This document shows, piece by piece, positions 8,790 through 16,285 of a stretch of 64,000 nt of DNA; positions within the stretch are counted from its first letter, which is position 1; the number at the start of each line of letters is the position of its first letter. The position numbers and the translations under genes were made by a program. Origin of the DNA: Streptomyces sp. Root1304 (GTDB lineage: Bacteria > Actinomycetota > Actinomycetes > Streptomycetales > Streptomycetaceae); assembly GCF_001426405.1 (NCBI RefSeq), contig NZ_LMEP01000025.1, positions 268,750-332,749 on the forward strand, written 5' to 3'. The notes below the pieces were generated by a model. The model did not search any database, was not told the origin of the DNA, and was given only the letters and a program-made list of their open reading frames with translations.

Positions 8790-8827
8790 GATAGCGGCAC
8801 TTCCTGCTATCTGATAGCGCCACTATC
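8790..8827. promoter_or_regulatory. Cluster of GATAGC/GCTATC half-sites, probable MerR operator
   Basis: GATAGC occurs at 8790-8795, GCTATC at 8806-8811, GATAGC at 8813-8818 and CTATC at 8823-8827. The central 13 bp, GCTATCTGATAGC, is a perfect inverted repeat about one base. All sites lie between the divergent membrane operon (start 8764) and the MerR gene (start 8884), the usual place for an autoregulated divergent operator. Confidence 0.6.
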
Positions 8828-8883
8828 TATGATGGGGGTGTCGGTCGGCAAGGCCGGAGCACGACCAGGAAGGTGAACGCACG

Positions 8884-9516
8884 GTGCGCATCGGAGAGTT
8901 GAGTCGCAGGACCGGGGTGTCGGTGCCGACGATCAAGTTCTACGTACGGGAAGGCCTGCTGCCGCCCGGAGAGCTGACGAGTCCGAACCAGGCCTCGTAC
9001 GGGGAGGCGCACGCTCAGCGCCTCCGTCTGATCCGGGCGCTCCTCGATGTGGGCGGCCTGTCGGTCGCGGGCATTCGTGAGGTGATCGTCGCGGTCGACG
9101 ACCCCGAGAGATCGGTGCACAAGCTGCTCGGTGAGGCGGCCAGCCGGATGGTGCCGCGCTACGAGCGGGAGCCGGGAGCCGGCATGGAGGAGGCGCGGAA
9201 GAAGGTCGCGGACCTGATCGGCGCACGCGGCTGGCGTGTGCACCCCGCCGGCCCTGCCTCGGAAGCGCTGGCGACGGCCCTCGCCGCGCTGGAGGAGGTC
9301 GGTCACGGCGGGTTCGACGAGGTGCTGGACGCCTACGCGGGCGCCGCGGAGCGGGTGGCGCGCGCGGACCTGGACTATGTGGCGCACCACGTGGCGCGCG
9401 AGGAACTGGTGGAGAGCGTCGTCGTCGGCACGGTCATCGGCGACGCGATCTTCTCGGCCCTGCGCCGCATGGCCCAGACGGACGCCTCGGACCGGGCGTT
9501 CGGGCAGGCGACGTAG
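8884..9516 (+). CDS. MerR family transcriptional regulator
   Basis: This 210-residue protein begins MRIGELSRRTGVSVPTIKFYVREGLLP, a textbook MerR winged-helix with the TIKFY recognition helix. QRLRLIRALLDVGGLSVAGIREV and a dimerisation helix follow. The C-terminal effector domain (about residues 95-210) is helical, has no paired Cys residues for metal sensing, and is longer than in metal-responsive MerR proteins. The GTG start at 8884 is preceded by AAGGTGAACGCACG. It is divergent from the two membrane-protein genes and probably controls them through the half-site cluster at 8790-8827. The effector is unknown. Confidence 0.9.
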   Translation: MRIGELSRRTGVSVPTIKFYVREGLLPPGELTSPNQASYGEAHAQRLRLIRALLDVGGLSVAGIREVIVAVDDPERSVHKLLGEAASRMVPRYEREPGAGMEEARKKVADLIGARGWRVHPAGPASEALATALAALEEVGHGGFDEVLDAYAGAAERVARADLDYVAHHVAREELVESVVVGTVIGDAIFSALRRMAQTDASDRAFGQAT

Positions 9517-9590
9517 GGCGGGGGAGGGGAGGGCGGGGCGGAGGGATGGGGTCGGGGAGGGAGGGGTGGTGGGGGGGAGGGGGAGGGAGG
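9517..9590 (+). other. G-rich tract with G-quadruplex-forming potential between convergent genes
   Basis: About 74 bases after the MerR stop are almost entirely guanine runs: many tracts of three or more G separated by one to three bases, including a run of seven. The plus strand could form several G-quadruplexes. There is no open frame and no stem-loop terminator in the gap, so the tract itself may stop or slow polymerase. Confidence 0.6.
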
Positions 9591-9662
9591 CCCCCGGCTA
9601 CCCGGTTGTGGCCCGCCCTCGCGTTACGTCGCCTGGGCGGACGTCGCCCTCTCCCTCGGCGC

Positions 9663-10496
9663 TCAGCTCTCCTGTTCGCGTTCCACCTGGTCGTTCCACT
9701 CGCGCTTGATCGCGCGCCAGGCCTCGTCCGACTTGCCGACGCGCCAGTAGCCCGAGATCGAGAGGCGCTCGCGCGGGATCTCGCGGTCCAGGCGCAGGTG
9801 GCGGCGGAGTTCCTTCACGGAGCCCGCCTCGCCGTGGACGAACGCGTGGACGTCGCCGACCGGGAAGTCCAGGTTCCGCACGGCCTCGACGAGGGCCTCG
9901 CCCCCGGGCCGGTCGCCCCGGTGCAGCCAGGTGACGCGGATGCCGTCCGCCGTCGCGAACTTCTGCTCCTCGGTGGCGTCCGCGATCTCCAGGAACGCGT
10001 GCACCCGCGCCCCGGCGGGCAGCGCCTCCAGGGCGACCGCGATGGCCGGAAGGGCGCTCTCGTCGCCCGCGAGAAGGTGCCAGTCCGCCGCCGGGTCCGG
10101 CGCGTAGCCGCCGCCGGGGCCGAGGAAGCGCACCGTCTCGCCCTCCGTGGCCCGCGCGGCCCACGGCCCCGCGAGGCCCTCGTCGCCGTGGACGACGAAG
10201 TCGATGGTCAGCTCCCGGTGGACCGGGTCCCAGGCCCGTACCGTGTACGTCCGCGTCGTCGGCCACTGCTCCCGGGGGAACTCCGCCCGGATCCGTTCCA
10301 TGTCGAACGGCTCCGGGTAGGCGACGCCCTCGGGGGCGAACAGCAGCTTCACGTAGTGGTCGGTGTACGCGCCGACCTCGAAGCCGTCGAGTCCGGGGCC
10401 GCCCAGCACCACCCGCACCATGTGCGGGGTGATCCGCTCGGTGCGCACCACACGTGCTTCGGTGGCCTTCGGTGCCTTGCGGGGCTGCTCTGCCAC
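9663..10496 (-). CDS. Siderophore-interacting protein, FAD-binding ferric-siderophore reductase
   Basis: The 277-residue protein belongs to the SIP/ViuB family of flavin reductases that release iron from ferric siderophores in the cytoplasm. It shows the RTYTVRAWD FAD-binding strand (RxYT), VVHGDEGLAGPWA, the LLAGDESALPAIAVALEAL nucleotide-binding segment and the C-terminal SISGYWRVGKSDEAW. The start is GTG at 10496, preceded by AGGAG at 8-nt spacing. An iron-box palindrome lies upstream at 10522-10535, so expression should be induced by iron starvation. No siderophore synthesis or transport genes adjoin it. Confidence 0.93.
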   Translation of the reverse strand: MAEQPRKAPKATEARVVRTERITPHMVRVVLGGPGLDGFEVGAYTDHYVKLLFAPEGVAYPEPFDMERIRAEFPREQWPTTRTYTVRAWDPVHRELTIDFVVHGDEGLAGPWAARATEGETVRFLGPGGGYAPDPAADWHLLAGDESALPAIAVALEALPAGARVHAFLEIADATEEQKFATADGIRVTWLHRGDRPGGEALVEAVRNLDFPVGDVHAFVHGEAGSVKELRRHLRLDREIPRERLSISGYWRVGKSDEAWRAIKREWNDQVEREQES

Positions 10497-10521
10497 GAGG
10501 GGCTCTCCTGGATCGATGTAG

Positions 10522-10535
10522 TTAGGTATGCCTAA
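10522..10535. promoter_or_regulatory. Iron box (DmdR/IdeR-type operator) for the siderophore-interacting protein
   Basis: TTAGGTATGCCTAA has inverted TTAGG/CCTAA arms, the core of actinobacterial DtxR-family operators. It sits 26 bases upstream of the GTG start at 10496. Confidence 0.75.
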
Positions 10536-10641
10536 GCTAGCATCTTCGGCCTGTACCGCCCAGGGGGAACCCGTGTGATCCCTCCGGTCACCGGCCCCTC
10601 TCGGCCCGCCCCCGCGCCCCGCTGCCCCGCCGTCGTTCCCG

Positions 10642-11562
10642 TCAGCGGTCGAGCACCGGTAGCAGCCGGCCCACCGCCCCGCCGAGACCCCAGCGCTTCA
10701 CCAGCGCCTCCAGCGCCGCCGGGTCGCGCGGAGCCGTCGGCAGCGCCGGGTCGAACTCCGGCAGAGGTGCGTCCCCGGCGACCCGGACCACGGTCGGTGC
10801 GACGTCCAGGTACGCGGCCGCCTCCACGATCCCGCGCCGCTTGGCCGGCGTCAGCTTCGACGTACGGTCCTCGGCGGCGGCCCGCACACCCGCCAGGTCC
10901 CCGTACTCCGTGATCAGCTGCGCCGCCGTCTTCTCGCCGATGCCCTTCACGCCGGGCAGGCCGTCGCTGGCGTCCCCGCGCAGGGCCGCGAAGTCCGCGT
11001 ACTGGTCGGGGCGCACCCCGTACTTCGTACGGATCAGCTCCGCGTCCACCAGGTCGCAGTCGCCGACGCCCTTGCGCGGGTACAGCACGCGCACGCCCCG
11101 CGCGTCGTCCACCAGCTGGAAGAGGTCCCGGTCGCCGGTGACGATGTCGACGGGACCCTCGGCGCGGCCCGTCAGCGTGCCGATCACGTCGTCCGCCTCG
11201 TACCCCGCCGCGCCGATCCGTGCGATGCCGAGCGCCGCGAGGACCTCCTCGATCACCGGCACCTGCGGGGACAGGGTGTCCGGGATCTCCTCCTCGTCCG
11301 GGCCCGTCTCCGTCTCGACGGCGACCCGGTGCGCCTTGTACGAGGGGATCAGGTCCACCCGCCACTGCGGCCGCCAGTCGTCGTCCCAGCAGGCCACCAG
11401 GTCGTCGGGGCGGTGGTCCTGGACGAGCCGGGTGATGAAGTCGAGCAGTCCGCGCACGGCGTTCACCGGGGTGCCGTCGGGGGCCCTGACGGAGTCCGGC
11501 ACGCCGAAGTAGGCGCGGAAGTAGAGGCTGGCGGTGTCGAGGAGCATCAGGCGTCGCGTCAC
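10642..11562 (-). CDS. 5'-3' exonuclease (polymerase I N-terminal exonuclease-like)
   Basis: This 306-residue stand-alone nuclease matches the 5'-3' exonuclease domain of DNA polymerase I: LMLLDTASLYFRAYFG at the N-terminus, AGYEADDVIGTL, the IVTGDRDLFQLVDD metal-binding stretch and the helix-hairpin-helix LRGDASDGLPGVKGIGEKTA. All expected acidic residues are visible. The likely roles are RNA-primer or flap removal and repair. The GTG start at 11562 (VTRRLMLLDTAS) gives a family-like N-terminus. The open frame continues upstream through a tandem-repeat region that is unlikely to be coding. Confidence 0.9.
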   Translation of the reverse strand: MTRRLMLLDTASLYFRAYFGVPDSVRAPDGTPVNAVRGLLDFITRLVQDHRPDDLVACWDDDWRPQWRVDLIPSYKAHRVAVETETGPDEEEIPDTLSPQVPVIEEVLAALGIARIGAAGYEADDVIGTLTGRAEGPVDIVTGDRDLFQLVDDARGVRVLYPRKGVGDCDLVDAELIRTKYGVRPDQYADFAALRGDASDGLPGVKGIGEKTAAQLITEYGDLAGVRAAAEDRTSKLTPAKRRGIVEAAAYLDVAPTVVRVAGDAPLPEFDPALPTAPRDPAALEALVKRWGLGGAVGRLLPVLDR

Positions 11563-11587
11563 ACCCCGATCATGCCGCACCCCACCG

Positions 11588-11680
11588 ACAGCCCCTCCGT
11601 ACGACAGCCCCTCCGTACGACAGCCCCTCCGTACGACGGCCCCCTCCGTACGGCAGGCCCCCTCCGTACGGCAGGCCCCC
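11588..11680. repeat. Five-copy tandem repeat with TCCGTACG core
   Basis: TCCGTACG recurs at 11596, 11612, 11628, 11645 and 11663, embedded in units of 16-18 bp (consensus ACAGCCCCTCCGTACG). Each unit contains the palindrome CGTACG. The array lies just upstream of the exonuclease start (11562) in the 390-bp gap before the proV-like gene. The rest of that gap is C-rich, with a small GTGAC-CCCC-GTCAC dyad at 11765-11778 and no convincing gene. Confidence 0.8.
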
Positions 11681-11952
11681 GCCGCCCCCCGTCCCCGGCA
11701 CTCCCGCCGCCCGCCGCCCCGGCCGTCCCACCCCGCCCCCGACATCCGCCCCCGACACCCCCACGTGACCCCCGTCACCTTTGCGTTTGCACCCTGTGAA
11801 GGCGGGCAGGCGTGAGCCCGGAGCGGAACCCGGTACGGATTTCAACCAAGGAATCCCCGTACGCGACGGGCCCGCGGGCCGATCCCGCCCGCTCCACGGC
11901 CCAGCCACGCGGGGGTGGTGGGGCCATTCTCGTTGCTACCCGTGAGGTTTAT

Positions 11953-13029
11953 GTGTCCAGGCTCCAGGCCGACCATCTGTTCAAGGTGTTCGGCAGACGA
12001 CCCGACGAAGCCGTCCGCAGGCTCGTCGACGGTGCCGACCGCGAGGAGCTGCGCGCCGAGGGGACGACAGCAGCCGTCGTGGACGCCGGCTTCACCGTCG
12101 AGCCCGGTCAGATCTTCGTCGTGATGGGGCTCTCCGGGTCCGGCAAGTCCACCCTTCTGCGCATGCTCAACGGCCTGCTCGAACCCACCGCGGGCCGGGT
12201 GCTCTTCGACGGACGTGACCTCACCGCGCTGTCCCCCCGCGACCTGCGCACGGTCCGTTCCACCAAGATCAGCATGGTCTTCCAGCACTTCGCGCTCTTC
12301 CCGCACCGAAACGTTCTCGAGAACGCCGGCTACGGCCTGGAGGTGCAGGGCGTCCCGCGCGCCGAGCGCGAGACCCGGGCCGCCGAGGCCCTGGAGCTGT
12401 GCGGCCTCGCCGGCTGGGAGAAGTCCTGGCCCGACGAGCTGTCCGGCGGCATGCAGCAGCGGGTCGGGCTGGCCCGCGCCCTCGCCACCGACGCCGACCT
12501 GCTCCTCATGGACGAGTCCTTCAGCGCGCTCGACCCGCTCATCCGCCGCGACATGCAGGACCAGCTCCTCGTGCTCCAGCAGCGGCTGAAGAAGACCATC
12601 GTCTTCATCACCCACGACCTCAACGAGGCCATGCGCCTCGGCGACCGGATCGCCGTCATGCGCGACGGACGGATCGTGCAGCTCGGCACCGCCGAGGACA
12701 TCCTCGTCCGCCCCGCCGACGACTACGTGGCCTCCTTCATCCAGGACGTCGACCGTTCCCGGGTGCTCACCGCCTCCGCCGTCATGGCCGAGGACGTCAC
12801 CCCGGCCGACTGCCCCGACGGCTGCGCCTGCCGCGCCGTCGGGCCGGACACCCTCGTCGCCGACCTGTGCGCCGTGGCCGCCCTGGCCCCGCACCCGGTG
12901 ACCGTCGAGGACGCGGAGGGCACCGTCCTCGGAGTCGTACCGACCGAACGTCTCCTCGCCGTCATGGGCGGTATCGGCGCCACGCCTGCCGCGAAGTCCC
13001 TGACCAAGGAGGTGACCGCCGGTGCCTAG
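11953..13029 (+). CDS. proV: Glycine betaine/proline ABC transporter, ATP-binding subunit
   Basis: This 358-residue ATPase of the ProV/OpuAA type energises import of compatible solutes. Walker A is GLSGSGKST, the Q-loop is VFQHFALFPHR, the signature is LSGGMQQRVGLARAL and Walker B is LLLMDESFSALD, followed by a switch His in FITHDLNEAM. A long N-terminal region before Walker A and a degenerate C-terminal CBS-like region are typical of the OpuA subfamily. The GTG start at 11953 (VSRLQADHLFKVFG) matches the family; an upstream ATG/GTG frame extends 47 codons but looks non-conserved. The 3' end overlaps the next gene by 8 nt. Induction by osmotic stress is expected by analogy. Confidence 0.92.
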   Translation: MSRLQADHLFKVFGRRPDEAVRRLVDGADREELRAEGTTAAVVDAGFTVEPGQIFVVMGLSGSGKSTLLRMLNGLLEPTAGRVLFDGRDLTALSPRDLRTVRSTKISMVFQHFALFPHRNVLENAGYGLEVQGVPRAERETRAAEALELCGLAGWEKSWPDELSGGMQQRVGLARALATDADLLLMDESFSALDPLIRRDMQDQLLVLQQRLKKTIVFITHDLNEAMRLGDRIAVMRDGRIVQLGTAEDILVRPADDYVASFIQDVDRSRVLTASAVMAEDVTPADCPDGCACRAVGPDTLVADLCAVAALAPHPVTVEDAEGTVLGVVPTERLLAVMGGIGATPAAKSLTKEVTAGA

Positions 13030-14833
13030 GCTCCCTCTCGGTGACTGGGTCGACAGTTCCGTCGACTGGCTCCAGGCCCAGTTCTCCTGGCTGTTCGACG
13101 CCGTCAGCACCGGTGTCACCGGTCTCTACGACGGCATCGACGCCGTCCTGTCCGCGCCGCAGCCGCTGCTCTTCGCCGGCATCCTCGCCGTCGTCGCCTG
13201 GTGGCTGCGCGGCCTCGCCGCGGGCGTCCTCGCCTTCGCCGGGTTCGCGCTCGTCGACTCGGTCCAGCTGTGGGACGAGGCCATGGCGACGCTGTCGCTC
13301 GTGCTCGTCGCCACCCTGGTGACCCTGGTGATCGCCGTACCGCTCGGCATCTGGGCGGCCCGCTCGAAGACCGTCAGCGCCGTGCTGCGGCCGGTCCTCG
13401 ACTTCATGCAGACCATGCCGGCGATGGTCTACCTGATCCCCGGCATCATCTTCTTCGGCGTCGGCGTGGTCCCCGGCATCATCGCCACCATCGTCTTCGC
13501 GCTGCCCCCGGGCGTGCGGATGACCGAGCTGGGCATCCGGCAGGTCGACGGCGAACTCGTCGAGGCCGCCGAGGCCTTCGGCACCACCCCGCGCAACACG
13601 CTGTTCCGCGTGCAGCTGCCGCTCGCCCTGCCGACGATCATGGCCGGCATCAACCAGGTCATCATGCTGGGCCTCTCGATGGTCGTCATCGCCGGCATGG
13701 TCGGCGGCGGAGGCCTCGGCGGCGCCGTCTACCGCGCCATCGGCAACGTCGACATCGGCCTCGGCTTCGAGGCCGGCGTCTCCATCGTCGTCCTCGCCAT
13801 GTACCTGGACCGGATGACCGGCGCCCTCGGCCGCCAGGTCTCCCCGCTGGGCCGCCGCGCCGCCGCCAAGGCGCGCGCCGCGCTCGGCGCGAAGCGTCCC
13901 GGGGCGAAGATCTGGGCCCACCGCCCGCAGCCCGTCGCCGCCCTCGTCGGCGTCGTCGTGCTCGCCCTGGTGGCCGGCGGCATGGGCTTCCTCGGCTCCG
14001 GCGGCGCGACGTCCACCGCCGCCGCCGGCAAGAACAGCGGCCACGGCAAGAAGATCAGCATCGGCTACATCCCCTGGGACGAGGGCATCGCGTCCACGTA
14101 CCTCTGGAAGGAACTCCTGGAACGCCGGGGCTACGAGGTCGACACCAAGCAGCTGGAGGCCGGCGCGCTCTACACGGGCCTGGCCGGCGGTCAGCTCGAC
14201 TTCCAGACCGACGCCTGGCTGCCCGTCACGCACGAGCAGTACTGGAAGAAGTACCAGAACAAGCTGGAGGACCTCGGCTCCTGGTACGGCCCCACCTCCC
14301 TGGAGCTCTCCGTCCCCTCGTACGTGAAGGGCGTCGACTCCCTCGCCGACCTCAAGGGCAAGTCGGGCCAGTTCAAGGGCCGGATCATCGGCATCGAGCC
14401 GAGCGCCGGAATGATGGGCATCCTGAAGGACAAGGTCCTCAAGGAGTACGGCCTGGAGGGCGAGTACGAGGTCGTCGACGGTTCCACGCCCGGCATGCTC
14501 GCCGAGCTGAAGCGCGCCTACGAGCGCAAGGAACCGGTCGTCGTCACCCTGTGGTCCCCGCACTGGGCCTACTCCGCCCACGACCTCAAGAAGCTCGCCG
14601 ACCCCAAGGGTTCCTGGGGCAAGGGCGACGGCGTCCACACCCTCGCCCGTAAGGGGTTCGCCGCCGAGAACCCCGAGGTCGGCGCCTGGCTGAAGAACTT
14701 CGAGCTGACCGAGAAGCAGCTCACGGACCTCGAAGCCGTCATCCAGAAGACCGGCAAGGGCAAGGAGCAGGAGGCCGTCCGCACCTGGCTGGACGCCAAC
14801 CCGGGCCTCGCGGAGAAGCTCGCGCCGCAGTAG
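13022..14833 (+). CDS. Glycine betaine ABC transporter permease fused to substrate-binding protein (ProW-ProX fusion)
   Basis: The 603-residue protein combines two subunits. Residues about 1-290 form a ProW-like permease with six or so membrane helices and the EAA-type loop ELVEAAEAFGTTPRNTLFRVQLPLALPT. After another hydrophobic segment (about 300-325), residues about 340-603 form an OpuAC-type binding domain (ISIGYIPWDEGIAS, DFQTDAWLPVTHEQYW, LWSPHWAY). Tethering of the receptor to the permease is known for OpuABC-type transporters. GTG 13022 overlaps proV. A strong terminator follows at 14863-14906, so proV and this gene form a two-gene operon. The aromatic residues TDAW and SPHWAY are consistent with a quaternary-ammonium binding cage. 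Confidence 0.92.
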   Translation: MPRLPLGDWVDSSVDWLQAQFSWLFDAVSTGVTGLYDGIDAVLSAPQPLLFAGILAVVAWWLRGLAAGVLAFAGFALVDSVQLWDEAMATLSLVLVATLVTLVIAVPLGIWAARSKTVSAVLRPVLDFMQTMPAMVYLIPGIIFFGVGVVPGIIATIVFALPPGVRMTELGIRQVDGELVEAAEAFGTTPRNTLFRVQLPLALPTIMAGINQVIMLGLSMVVIAGMVGGGGLGGAVYRAIGNVDIGLGFEAGVSIVVLAMYLDRMTGALGRQVSPLGRRAAAKARAALGAKRPGAKIWAHRPQPVAALVGVVVLALVAGGMGFLGSGGATSTAAAGKNSGHGKKISIGYIPWDEGIASTYLWKELLERRGYEVDTKQLEAGALYTGLAGGQLDFQTDAWLPVTHEQYWKKYQNKLEDLGSWYGPTSLELSVPSYVKGVDSLADLKGKSGQFKGRIIGIEPSAGMMGILKDKVLKEYGLEGEYEVVDGSTPGMLAELKRAYERKEPVVVTLWSPHWAYSAHDLKKLADPKGSWGKGDGVHTLARKGFAAENPEVGAWLKNFELTEKQLTDLEAVIQKTGKGKEQEAVRTWLDANPGLAEKLAPQ

Positions 14834-14862
14834 CACCGGGGGAGGACAGCCGACTCCTGTCC

Positions 14863-14906
14863 GAAAAGGGGTGGTCGCCGAACGTGTTCGGCGACCACCC
14901 CTTTTC
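14863..14906. terminator. Strong hairpin terminator after the glycine betaine operon
   Basis: A perfect 21-bp inverted repeat (14863-14883 with 14886-14906) starts with GAAAAGGGG and ends with CCCCTTTTC. It therefore has A/T flanks on both sides and could terminate in either direction. Confidence 0.9.
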
Positions 14907-14996
14907 GTCACGACGCGAAACCCCGCCCCAAAGCTGCGTAAGGTTCAGGTAACCGCCCGGTACGGGTACGCACGAGGCACGAGGGAGGGAGCCGAC

Positions 14997-15548
14997 ATGG
15001 ACGAGAAGGAATCACCCCGCGTGGGCGCGGCCGTCAAGAGGCGGCGCAGAGCGCTCCAGCTCACGCTGGCCGTCGTCTCCTCGCGCAGCGGACTCTCGGT
15101 GCCGTTCCTCAGTCAGGTCGAGAACGACCGGGCCCGGCCCAGCAGCCGCTCCCTCGAACTCGTCGCCGAGGCGCTGGAGACCACCTCCGGCGAACTCCTC
15201 GCCGCCGCCGAGGCCGCCCGCACCGTCGACGTCGTACGGGCCGCCGAGCGCTCCCCGGGGCTGCCCGCGGGCGTACGGGCGGTCGTCCGCGGCCGCCACC
15301 AGCTGCACGCCCTGGAGTTCACCGGCGAACAGGACGCCGGGCGCGAGTTCCAGCACCGGAACGACGAACTGCTCTACGTGGCCGACGGCGCCGCCGAGGT
15401 CGAGGCCGAGGGCCGCGCCTACCGGCTGGACCGCGGCGACACCCTCTATCTCTCCGGCGGGGTGCGCCACCGCTGGCGCGCCACCGAACCGGGGACCCGG
15501 CTGCTCGTCGTCGCCGTCGCCGAGCACGTCGAGGCCGAGGAGGAATGA
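14997..15548 (+). CDS. XRE family regulator with C-terminal cupin domain
   Basis: The 183-residue protein has a lambda-repressor-like HTH (VGAAVKRRRRALQLTLAVVSSRSGLSVPFLSQVENDRARP) at residues about 8-65 and a cupin beta-barrel at about 100-180 (QHRNDELLYVADG, DTLYLSGGVRHRWRA). This layout is typical of HTH-cupin regulators such as PuuR-like proteins that sense a small ligand. ATG 14997 follows GAGGGAGGGAGCCGAC. It overlaps the next gene by 4 nt (ATGA), suggesting a shared role with the metal-receptor protein. Targets and ligand are unknown. Confidence 0.88.
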   Translation: MDEKESPRVGAAVKRRRRALQLTLAVVSSRSGLSVPFLSQVENDRARPSSRSLELVAEALETTSGELLAAAEAARTVDVVRAAERSPGLPAGVRAVVRGRHQLHALEFTGEQDAGREFQHRNDELLYVADGAAEVEAEGRAYRLDRGDTLYLSGGVRHRWRATEPGTRLLVVAVAEHVEAEEE

Positions 15549-16285
15549 GGGCCGGGCGGGGCGTCCCGCTCCGTGTCGTCTCCCTCGTGCCCTCGCTGAC
15601 GGAGGCCGTCGCCGTCACCGCGCCCGGCGTCCTCGTCGGCGCCACCGACTGGTGCGTCCGGCCCGCAGGCCTCGACGTCGTCCGGATCGGCGGCACCAAG
15701 AACCCCGACGTCCCCGCGGTCCTCGCCCTCCGTCCCGACCTCGTCCTCGCCAACGAGGAGGAGAACCGCGCCCCGGACCTCGCCGCGCTGCGGGCCGCCG
15801 GGACCGAGGTCCTCGTCACCGGGATCCGTACCCTCGACCAGGGGCTGAGGGAACTGCGGCGGGTCCTCGTGGCGTGCGGCGCGCCCGCCGGGCCGCGCTG
15901 GCTCGACGAGGCCGAGGAGGCGTGGTCGGCGGTCGTCCCGGAGGGGCCGTACACCGCCGTCGTGCCGATCTGGCGCCGCCCCTGGATGGTGCTGGGCCGC
16001 GACACCTTCGCCGGTGACCTGCTGGCCCGGCTTGGTGTCCGGAACCTCTACGCCGATCACCCCGAGCGCTATCCGAGCCTCCCGCTCGACGAGCTGCGCG
16101 CCGCCGCGCCCGACCTCGTCGTCCTGCCGGACGAGCCCTACCGCTTCACGCGCGAGGACGGCCCCGAGGCGTTCCCCGGGACCGCCGCCGCGCTCGTCGA
16201 CGGGCGACTGCTCACGTGGTACGGGCCGTCGCTCGCCGAGGCTCCGCGGGCGCTGGCGCGGGCCCTGCGAGCAGCGCACCGCTGA
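15545..16285 (+). CDS. Helical-backbone metal receptor (BtuF/TroA-like) without signal peptide
   Basis: This 246-residue protein has the fold of cobalamin or metal-siderophore binding proteins: RVVSLVPSLTEAVAV at the N-terminus, VGATDWCVRP, VRIGGTKNPDVPAVLALRPDLVLANEEENR and the C-terminal half around APDLVVLPDEPYRF. It has no signal peptide or lipobox, so it is probably cytoplasmic, unlike a classical ABC receptor. ATG 15545 overlaps the stop of the XRE-cupin gene. Its 3' end overlaps the convergent TDT transporter gene by 74 nt. The name cobalamin-binding protein is often used for such proteins, but the ligand here is unproven. Confidence 0.82.
   Translation: MRAGRGVPLRVVSLVPSLTEAVAVTAPGVLVGATDWCVRPAGLDVVRIGGTKNPDVPAVLALRPDLVLANEEENRAPDLAALRAAGTEVLVTGIRTLDQGLRELRRVLVACGAPAGPRWLDEAEEAWSAVVPEGPYTAVVPIWRRPWMVLGRDTFAGDLLARLGVRNLYADHPERYPSLPLDELRAAAPDLVVLPDEPYRFTREDGPEAFPGTAAALVDGRLLTWYGPSLAEAPRALARALRAAHR

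Noticed and set aside
11812..11952. Upstream extension of the proV-like gene by 47 codons
   Set aside because: The extension (MSPERNPVRISTKES...) is not family-like and overlaps likely promoter DNA; GTG 11953 gives the conserved N-terminus.
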